Assembly: GCA_025200525.1 (NCBI GenBank)
Contig: CM045762.1
Coordinates: forward strand, 1-64,000
Length of the DNA stretch: 64,000 bases
Source: Camellia lanceoleosa
Lineage: Eukaryota > Streptophyta > Magnoliopsida > Ericales > Theaceae
Direction of reading: 5' to 3'
The number at the start of each line of letters is the position of its first letter. Position 1 is the first letter of the stretch. A model generated the notes under the pieces. The model saw nothing but the letters and a program-made list of their open reading frames with translations. It was not told the DNA's origin and did not search any database. The position numbers were made by a program, and so were the translations under genes. This document shows, in pieces, positions 56,051 to 64,000 of the stretch.

Positions 56051-56134
56051 CTAGCTTTGGACCACAAATGGAGTCGGTCGGCCACAAATGGGGGACGACC
56101 AACTAACAAGTGGACGGCGGCTAGCCACTTATGG
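56051..56134 (+). promoter_or_regulatory. Phased GC-rich repeat cluster upstream of plant-mobile-domain gene
   Basis: Four units start at 56,051, 56,071, 56,091 and 56,111, at 20-bp spacing. Examples are GAGTCGGTCGGCCACAAATG and TGGACGGCGGCTAGCCACTT. A TATA-like TTTTAAAT follows at 56,171, about 37 bp on. Confidence 0.65.
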
Positions 56135-56170
56135 TAATTCAAAGGCAATTTTGGGATTTCGGCTCGAGCC

Positions 56171-56178
56171 TTTTAAAT
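56171..56178 (+). promoter_or_regulatory. Possible TATA element of the plant-mobile-domain gene
   Basis: TTTTAAAT in GAGCCTTTTAAATGCACAAC is followed by a long CT-rich leader (CTCTCTCTCTAGG, 56,229 on) up to the start codon at 56,540. Confidence 0.35.
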
Positions 56179-56539
56179 GCACAACCCAAACATAATTTTG
56201 CCCAAACCCACACCACTGAAAACACTCTTCCTCTCTCTCTAGGTGCTTCCTCTCTCTAGATTAGTGCTTTGTACACGTTTTCCAACGCCTCACGCAAACT
56301 TTATTCATAAACCTCTTTGGTCCTCTACACTTTGAACCGATCAGATTTTGTTTTCATTGATTTTTTTTTGAGTTTTTGTCACTTTGGACTCATTTCTCTC
56401 GGGTTTTTCTTGGGTTTCACAAATTTTCCCAGGTTTTGACTTTTTCTCCCATTTTCTCTCTCCTAGGGTTGACTTTTTCGGGTTTTCCCTCTTTTTCCTC
56501 ATTTTCTTCATTTTTCACCAGTGTTCACCCACTTTCTAG

Positions 56540-59420
56540 ATGGAAAACAATGTCCCACATGACGGTGCCCCTCCCGAGGTACCTGTGCTTCCACTTATTG
56601 CAGAGGTAGATGAGCTAGTTGTTGCTGAGGCCAGTGGGGCGATAGAGGATATTGTCGCTGATTTTGATGTAGAGGCAGTCTTTCCACCAGGGCCCGAGCT
56701 CGAGCTGCTACCACTGAGGTTGAGGCTATTTGATTTGGCCACTTACCACCCACAAACGCATATCATGACCCCTGGCGGCATGCTGCGGTTTGATGATTTT
56801 ATTGGTGGCGTGCCGGAGGATGTTTTGCTGGGAGAGCGGACCTCCCACGTTTCTCACGGTGCTTCTGAGGTACAAACTTTGCTTTCATGCAATTTACCTA
56901 CTTTGCCATTTCATTATTGCCTTTCATCACTACCTTTCATCTGACCGACTTTTTTATTTGACTCACTCTTTGCTTGTCATAGGATGACTCTCGTTCCTGG
57001 AAAGGTTACGGGACGGTGACCGCCAGGGACTGGTATCACGAGCTCCCCGTTCGGGTCCACGAACTTGTCGACGAGGCGGGCTTTGGCTTATTCTGCACCG
57101 AGCTCTCATGCCATATAGCCAGTAGGGCCTTACTTAGAGCTTTGGTAGAGAGGTAGTGGGATACCACCAACTCCTTCCACTTGTCTTCTATTAGGGAGAT
57201 GACGATGACCCCCTATGACTTTTTGATGATCACAGGCTTGGGAGTATAGGGTGATCCGATCCTGTTTGATATGGATATGGGCCAATGGGAGGTGGCCTAG
57301 ATCAACCTACTTAGAGCGAACCCACCTCTAGACAGGCTAGCTATGGTCAGATACAGCTGGTTCCTTGAGCACTTCTGCAGGAGTTAGCCTGAGACTCAAG
57401 AGAAGGTAGAGCAGTATACTCGGGGCTTCTTGATATACCTTCTCGGTACCACCTTGTTTGAGAATAGGTGGAATACCGTGGGCTTGTATCTATTGAGTGC
57501 CCTTGTGACCTTGCCCCGGGTCCAATTTTATGACTAGGGTGGAGCCAACCTTGCCACCCTCTATGGATACATGAGCTTCGGTTCCTACATGAAGGGAAAC
57601 AAGGTAGGAGGCTATTAGAGAGCTTGGGAGGTACGCATTGTACTTTCATTTTCTGTTTGCTTCTTATGCTTTTTACTTTGCATTTTCTACTTTATCTCTG
57701 TCCATGCATTGTGCTTTTTGCTTTGCACTTTCTATTTAATATATGTTCGCATATGTTGATTCACATTTTATCATTGCCTTACAGCCCTGGATCTATGCTT
57801 ATTTACCGACCCTCGCCCCAGTGTTAGTAAATGAGGTAGCACCAGTCGTGCCCTACGCACTGTAGTATAGGTGCTGCTGCCTACGTCGCGATGACATGAC
57901 CGTCGCTTACTTCTGCCGATATTTCAATATGGTAGTGGCTCGCGAGGTAATCCGAAACTTACAATCATTTCTACTTTATTTCCATTACTATTATTATGAT
58001 TCATACTCTGACAGTAACTAACAACTTGTAAATTCTTCATTTATAGATCACGTGGCAGCCATGGGCGATGACGCCGGCCGGAATTCGGGACCTACGCTAG
58101 GGCTTGGACTACCTCTCGATATCAGATCTTGTTGGAGGGCCCATTCTGTCAGGCTTGGTTTCTGGGTGAGTGTTTTGTACGCCAGACCATGGGCCTACCT
58201 GCACTAGTCGTTCCTGCTCCACCTCCAGTATCGAGGAGGTCAGCCGATAGCCTCCCAGTTGAGGCTATTATTCAATTCATTGAGGGGCAAGATGCTAACT
58301 GCTTCCAGTGAGACGGAGACTACATAGCCTTCATCAGGACTCACTTCATGCCACCCTTGACCGAAGTTCGCACCGGCAATGCTACAGGTGCCTCCTTTGC
58401 TAAAGAGGCTGCCCAGGAGGCCAAAGCTGATATTGGAGAGGCCCCATCCATTGTGCATGCAGTCGGTTGGCCGACGATTCCTACCGCGATTCCTTGCTGG
58501 TGACCGAGCGGGACGACCTATCAGATCCCGATAGAGCCACCGGAGGCAGGACACGAGTATGTTAGAGCTCCAAGCGCACCTCAAGTATGGACCACACTTT
58601 ACAACTTGCATCGCACATTTTTCCTTTTCTTATACTGATGTTTAAATTCACTTGTAGGCGCCCACGGAGGGCCTCCTTCAACTAGTTGCTTCTCTAGTTC
58701 ACATAGTGCAGAGGAGAGATATGTTGTTCACTTTTCATGGTATCCAGATATCCTCTCCTTACTCTTGCATTGCATTGCTTCCCACACTGCACTGACATGC
58801 CATACTCCCACTGATACACAATCGACATCAGAACTAACATGCATTCTAGCATCGCTTACATCGCATGCCGATGCCTGCACCTATGCTATCATATCGCATC
58901 ATACTCATACTGTATACTACATTATGAAATAATACATATTGTGTCTGATCCTCTGATATATGTTTTTGAGATCGCACCTGCACCGAGGGCACCAACGGCA
59001 GCGGCAACACTGGCGGCACCTCCTCCAATGATAGAAAAGAGAGGTAGATAGGCCCCAGCACGTAGCCAAGATGAGCATCGAGGTCGAGGCTGAGCCAAAA
59101 GTGCACAGGGTCCGAGCAGCAGGTCCCAGATAGAGGAGACCTCCTCCCACTCGAAGCCAATTTTGGGTGGAGATGATGCTGAGACCAGTGGCACCGAGGA
59201 GGCAGTGAGCCGACGCTCTGAGTTTGAGAGCGATGATGATGATGTTGACTGTAGGTCAGGGAGCGAGGAGGATGCTGAGGTGGGCTCTGAATCAGAGAAT
59301 GGAGATAGTGATGCCAGCTCTGACTCGGAGTCTCATTCTTCTAATGATAGCGACGCCGACAAAGACAGTGCCCTCGAGTCCTTTCCGAGGAAGAGAATGA
59401 AGAGGGCCTCTCGAGCTTGA
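56540..59420 (+). pseudogene. Plant mobile domain (PMD) antisense gene of element C
   Basis: Exons follow from frame and splice sites: 56,540-56,869; 56,983-57,630; 57,785-57,946; 58,047-58,584; 58,658-58,739; and a last one from about 58,971. The first three joins keep phase. Exons 2-4 show the PMD pattern: WYHELPVRVHELVDEAGFG, ALVER, SIREMTMTPYDFLMITGL, EQYTRGFLIYLLGTTLF and ITWQPW. The C-terminus is very acidic (59,163-59,370, Ser/Asp/Glu runs) and ends in basic KRMKRASRA, a possible nuclear signal. At least six in-frame TAGs, mostly where PMD proteins have Trp, and a frame shift near 58,115 make it a pseudogene. PMD proteins descend from transposon proteins; some plant members act in silencing. 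In this element its role is unknown. Confidence 0.78.
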
Positions 59421-59844
59421 TGCGACCAGTGCAGATTTTTGTACTCTTTTACTTAGTTTCTTTTGTTTTGGTAACGTAACACTTGTATAGCTTCAAATAG
59501 GTTTTATTTTTTGTTTTTGAAAAGACTTGTACTCCCTCTTTTGTAAAAACCATGTTCGGGGTAAAACCCTACAATTTTATAAAAAGAGATTTGTTTTACA
59601 CCATGAGCACCATACTTGTATAGAATGAAAAATGGAGTTGAATTTGAAGCCAAAAGTGCTTGTATTGGAATGATGTTCATAACCGGATAATGAGCCGACC
59701 AATAACCAAAATACAAAATACAACTTGATAAACAGAAAACAAAGTAAAAAAACAACCTAAACACAGCTATTTGCACTTGCTAAAAACAAAAGACTCACAA
59801 CAAGACCCCAAAACACAAAGACCGGAACAGAACCACAATGCTCA
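59421..59844. other. Intergenic stretch between the two antisense genes of element C
   Basis: It is AT-rich, with no recognised gene. It probably holds the 3' end of the PMD gene and the upstream part of the next promoter. Confidence 0.45.
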
Positions 59845-59940
59845 GCTGCCAAGCCCACAATAGTGGACGACCAGCCACTAAAGGGGATCGACGGCCAGTA
59901 AAGGTGGCAAGCCGGCCAGGTGTGCTAGTTCATCAGGTGG
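59845..59940 (+). promoter_or_regulatory. Phased GC-rich repeat cluster upstream of antisense gene copy 2
   Basis: Units start near 59,845, 59,865, 59,885 and 59,906. Two read GGACGACCAGCCACTAAAGG and GGATCGACGGCCAGTAAAGG. The cluster ends 40-60 bp before a clear TATA box. Confidence 0.7.
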
Positions 59941-59976
59941 TTAACAGCTGGCATCCATTCATACAACCTTATCCTC

Positions 59977-59984
59977 TATAAAAG
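59977..59984 (+). promoter_or_regulatory. TATA box of antisense gene copy 2
   Basis: TATAAAAG lies in CCTTATCCTCTATAAAAGG, 65 bp before the former start codon. The surrounding sequence is conserved with the copy 1 promoter at 40,715-40,740. Confidence 0.7.
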
Positions 59985-60041
59985 GGCTTCTTTCGTTGTT
60001 TCTTTGATAGAACTTCATTTTTGCTGTTGTTTTCTTTAAAA

Positions 60042-61181
60042 ATTGAGATATTCCTTGCCGAGAAGCTCAAAGATTCAATAGCCACTTTAGACAGCACAAA
60101 AAAGGTAAATTTTTGAGGTTTCAATATAAACGCGCTTTTTCTGTTGAGCCGTATTTCACTTTGTTTTCTGTTCCTCCACGTCACGGTCCGATGTTGGGAC
60201 CCAGTTACATATGTATTTTGTTTCGGAGCACAAGAAATGTGTCCGACTCTTTAAGAGTTTCAAGCATTGATGGAATCTCGGTGTGATGAGGAGATCATGC
60301 CTCGACCCCATTTTGGCCATGCCCAGGCTTTAGGACGAATGTGTTGGCTCACTTTGCACGAAGCTTGATCTTTAGCTCGTGACGGGGAGTTGGATATACC
60401 AGGCTTGATTCATCAATTTTTCGACATCGGTCGGCAGCATGCCCTCTATTTATGTATGCTTGTGTACTTCTTTCTTGCCCCTAGTTGCGGCGGAGCCAAC
60501 ATTAGGTTGATCAAAGTGGCCCAATGCTTGAAAAAGGGCAAGAGCTGCATTGGTTTGGCACTAGATGAAACTCTGATGGGTTTGGACACTTTTCATAGGC
60601 GAGAGACTAATCGGTTCGCAGGGAGTCCACTGCTACTCCAGATATTATTTCCCACCCTTTCTTATTTATGCGTCTTGCATCACTCGGCATTCACACTCTA
60701 TTTTCCTCTTAAAGCCCTTTTCTTTACTTTTCTCTTAACATACATGTCTCTAGTCTTTAATCCCTCTTATTTTTTATCCCTTCCCATGTGTAGCTAATGG
60801 ATAAGTTGAAAGTGGTGGACCCTTGCTCCAAGTATTTAGCCCAAGCCTTCTTCTTCTGCCAGCAGCTAGTGGACTTTCCCACAAAGGGATGGTGGTGCAA
60901 CTGGATGTGCAGCAGATCTGCAGCTGACATAACTTGGCATTGCCCCTGGCGTAATTTGGCTGAGATGAGCTACATCAGGTCCCAACAACCAGGTATGCAG
61001 TAGATTGACCTTACGCACTGCATGTTCTATTTCCCCTTCGGGTTCAGATGCCAGTTTGGACGTGATCAGACCCGTCTGGAGGAGGGGGTAGAATACCTGT
61101 CCCCATTCCCAAGTCGTGCTTCAAAACTAACCAGGTACCTTGCTTCCTGGAGGATGAGAGAGCTTCTGGCCCCCACCTTTA
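60042..61181 (+). pseudogene. Antisense gene of element C, plant-mobile-domain/DUF7745-like, copy 2
   Basis: It is collinear with the gene at 40,668-39,380. The start ATG is now ATT (60,042). An exon 1 piece reads CWDPVTYVF, then FGHAQALGRMC and KKGKSCIGLALDETLMGLD. The intron is at the same place (60,642-60,787), but its donor GT is AT and its acceptor AG is AT. Exon 2 opens with a TAG where copy 1 has Trp and continues MDKLKVVDPCS to RELLAP. About ten residues are deleted near 60,430 relative to copy 1. Its stops differ in position from those of copy 1. It ends abruptly at 61,181 where an LTR begins. Dead gene; original function unknown. Confidence 0.75.
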
Positions 61182-63377
61182 TGTCACAACCCAAACCCGC
61201 CCCAATAGGTTTAGCATCGTAACCGGCCAGTAATCATGGGATTATTGAAGGCCTCTAAGACAGATTAACATAATATTAGGGGCTAGCAAAAGCAAATAGC
61301 AATTATACAACATTCATTAAGCTGTGCAGACTTATGTGAGACAGAAAATTTTCAAAATTTATATACATACATCCGCACATCATCATATATATATAGACTA
61401 GAAAGAAAAGGGACTTGGCCCTAAATACAGAATAGACAAAAACAAGAAAACAAAACTTGAACTTTATGCACATAACCATAACCACTTGACATAACTGGAA
61501 CCTCCATGGGAGGCACATAGGTTGGCTGACAAAACAAAGTCCAGGCAGAAGCTCTAGGCCTTGTCAAGCGCTTGATCAGCTACATACATAAATAATACAG
61601 TGAGCTGGAGCCCAGTGAATAATAACAAAGTAAAGGGTTTTAATGAATGATGTCCATCATAGAGTCAGAAATCAGAATTTATACCAGAAGCAGATTCTTA
61701 TCAGAAACAGAGTCTTATGAATATTCAGATTTCAAATAAGAAACAGATTCATATACATGTTCATATTCATATGCATATTCATATTTTGCATAAGATCATT
61801 CGTGGTACATCCATTAGCGCTAACAGATCATATACGGAGCATTAAGGTCATACTTGTTAGTTCCATAAAGGAACCTCTGGTACCAGGAACTTGTAACATT
61901 CTTGAACCACAGTATTATTAGCCCCGGGCAAGGGCCTTGACACCACGGTATTATTACCCCCAGGCAAGGGCCTTGTGCCCATAAACCACAGTATTGTTAC
62001 CGCCGGACAAGGGCCTTGTGCTAAGGATGCCACGAATACATTTCAGAAACTTGAACAATCATTCATTGTACAGAATAAAACATTAGATAAAACAAATCTT
62101 AATTCATGTCATTCAGAAAATAATTAAAGTTGAACATAGTTTTACTACATTATTACTCACAGATGGCTCCGCTAGCAGATCAGATAATGCAGACAAATCA
62201 GTTAGATCAGGCAAACGATAGTGCGTGACCTACACAAACACATAACATATACACATTGAAACACAATATTAATTCCTTGATCAAACTTGACTTTTCTTGT
62301 CTTCTATTTAAATAATCCGAAGGTCTACTAAGCTTAATGTTCCTTTATTCAAAGGAATCGGGTTCTCATTTCACATATTCTTTCATTACTAAATTATTCT
62401 TTTCTATATAAACCAATTTCTTACTTGGCTTCTTAATCAATTATTACTAAGTCAATGACTTATTCTTGAACCAACTAATTTATGTTGATTGGTAGTTTAT
62501 TAATCTTGTTAAGTTATAATTCTTGCCTAAGAATGCTTCAAAGTGAAAAAGAATGGAAATCGACATATGAAACAACTTTTCAAAATTTTCTGAAACAGGA
62601 CTGTTCGCTCGAGCGGACCCCTTGGTCTGCAAAAATACCGATTGCTTGCATTCTACGCTTGAGTGACGACTTCTTCGCTCGAGCGATGGTGACGAATTCT
62701 GGGTTTTCTAGAATGTTATTTAAATTTCAAAACAAATTACCAAGGCTCCAAATTCACGCATGACTCATTCGAATATTCAAAAATATTTCCAATTACATTT
62801 ATTTAAAGTTAATTCCACTTATACTTCAAAATTCCATAATTTTAATTCACATTTAAACCTCGGATGTCACATTTAAAAATCATCTTTCAATTCTTTTTTT
62901 GTTTCACGAAACTTAAAATTGAATCTATAAGGCTCTTTTCACAAATATTTGCATGTATAAAATTAAATCAAAATCAAACTAATTTTTGACTCTCAAATAT
63001 AAATTACAATATATTTCCATATTTGTCTGAATTTAAATTTAATTCTTTTTTTTTTCTCATATCAAGCCCAATTTCAAACCCATAAATTCTAAAACATAAA
63101 TTAAGCTTTTAAAACCCAATTTCATGTTCAACACTAATGCAAAATTTCATAATCTTCAATAAATCATTGTTGCATGTAATTTTTGGAGCTTAATTTAACA
63201 ATAACTTCCCAAATTAAACCCAAAATAATTAATTTCTAATTTAACTTCTTGAACATAGCTCCAATTCTTCATTTTCTTTTTAATTACATAAAATTGACTT
63301 CAAGCTCTTTTTTATTTTCCTCAAAACATGAAATTAAAGTTATAACTTTCTTAGAAAATCAATTGCATGTATGAAAT
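61182..63377 (+). mobile_element. Probable gypsy-type LTR fragment
   Basis: It starts TGTCACAACCCAAACCC exactly where antisense gene copy 2 is cut. It holds a three-copy ~33-bp repeat (61,908-62,020) and paired CGCTCGAGCG palindromes (62,606 and 62,676). It is AT-rich with no coding sequence, and is interrupted at 63,378 by a second LTR-like start. Family assignment (chromovirus-like) rests on the start motif only. Confidence 0.4.
61908..62020 (+). repeat. Three-copy short tandem repeat in LTR fragment
   Basis: Copies near 61,908, 61,943 and 61,986 share CCACAGTATTATTA-type starts and GGCAAGGGCCTTG ends. Confidence 0.8.
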
Positions 63378-64000
63378 TGTTGGAAAATTTGGTTTATAAG
63401 GCTTATTTTGGGCCAACTTTGAGCCCAAAATTGAGTGGGCCCCTAACGTCTTTTGGGGCGGGTCCGAAGAGGTGATGTGTTCCTTGCCGCGTGGCAAGTC
63501 ACATAGTGAAGACGGTTCGTGAAAACCATTTATAAGTGAATAGGAAGTTGACGTCATTTTTGGGTTCGAGGAAATGTGGGTTTCCTTTTAGTGGGTTGTC
63601 CCACATTGAAACTTTAAGAGAGCTTTTTTGTGTATATAAGCTCTAGACTACAACACTTGGGTTGGGCCCCAAGAGGCACCCCAAGTTTGTAGAAGGGAGG
63701 AGTTATGGACAAAGTGAATCTTGGCCCAAACCACCAAGATTAATTTAAATTTTGGGTGCCGGGCGCGGGTGTGGGTCGGGTCGGTTCTAATATTAATTTT
63801 TTAGACAAAATTTATTTGGATCTTTTCCAAAATTTCTTGCGGGAAAAATTAATTTAAATTTTGTAATTCGAATTTGAATTTGAATTCAAATTCTTGTCCA
63901 ATAGTTGTGCCTCCTTCTGCCCGAATTTCCTATAGTAACTGCCGAACATATTAAATCAGTTTCAGATCTGTTATACAGTCAAAACAGGTCTTAATTTGTT
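63378..64000 (+). mobile_element. Probable copia-type LTR, running off the window
   Basis: It starts TGTTGGAAAATTTGG, a common copia LTR start. It contains CCCACATTGAAAC followed 30 bp later by a TATA box (63,633) and a GTTGTGCCTCCTTCTGCCC stretch near 63,904 typical of copia leaders. The end lies outside the window. Confidence 0.5.
63633..63640 (+). promoter_or_regulatory. TATA box in the copia-type LTR
   Basis: TATATAAG in TTTGTGTATATAAGCTC lies 255 bp into the LTR. Confidence 0.55.

Larger units (their letters stand above)
51513..61181 (-). mobile_element. Element C: Retand-like element in inverted orientation, pol missing
   Basis: Reading the minus strand from the 3' end: LTR (54,471 to about 51,513), polypurine tract, ~35-bp tandem repeat, then two genes antisense to the element (so + strand): a plant-mobile-domain gene (56,540-59,420) and a DUF7745-like gene (60,042-61,181). 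The element is cut at 61,181 by another LTR, so pol, gag and the 5' LTR are absent. Retand-2 is reported to have two antisense ORFs between pol and the right LTR, which this layout matches. The left boundary is uncertain. Confidence 0.65.

Overview
This window looks like the left end of an angiosperm chromosome (or of a long-read contig that reaches it). The first 35,558 bases are one tandem array of six-base units, almost all CCTGGG or CCTAAA with CCTGAG, CCTAGG and CCTAAG variants. Beyond it lies AT-rich DNA made of plant LTR retrotransposon debris. I see no host gene and no rRNA or tRNA gene. The species cannot be named from the sequence. Tat-lineage Ty3/gypsy elements with a second RNase H, and the CCCTAAA-like end, indicate a flowering plant.

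Region 1 (1-35,558): telomere-like array, C-strand reading inwards. Its purine-only drift at unit positions 4-6, the loss of strand asymmetry and the six-base period in place of seven match a known long-read base-calling failure on C-strand telomere repeats. I therefore read it as a genuine (CCCTAAA)n telomere recorded wrongly. All long open frames inside it are artefacts.

Region 2 (35,559-46,404): element A, a Tat/Retand-type element on the + strand. The telomere array joins it inside pol, just before reverse transcriptase. Then follow RT, RNase H, a second RNase H, integrase, a convergent antisense gene with one intron, a ~58-bp tandem repeat, a polypurine tract and a 3.6-kb 3' LTR with a TATA box.

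Region 3 (46,405-51,512): old fragments, namely a Ty1/copia piece with a fold-back, an (ATT)n tract, a gypsy-type LTR fragment, and element B (decayed integrase plus its own antisense gene).

Region 4 (51,513-61,181): element C, a relative of A in the opposite orientation. It has an LTR, a ~35-bp hairpin tandem repeat, a multi-exon antisense plant-mobile-domain gene, and a second copy of A's antisense gene. Region 5 (61,182-64,000): another LTR fragment cut by a probable copia LTR.

The most notable signal is a set of six clusters of GC-rich, partly palindromic units spaced 20-21 bp apart. They lie upstream of all three antisense genes of elements A and C, upstream of the TATA box of LTR C, and again deeper inside both LTRs. 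They look like a phased protein-binding array shared by the LTR and antisense promoters of this family.
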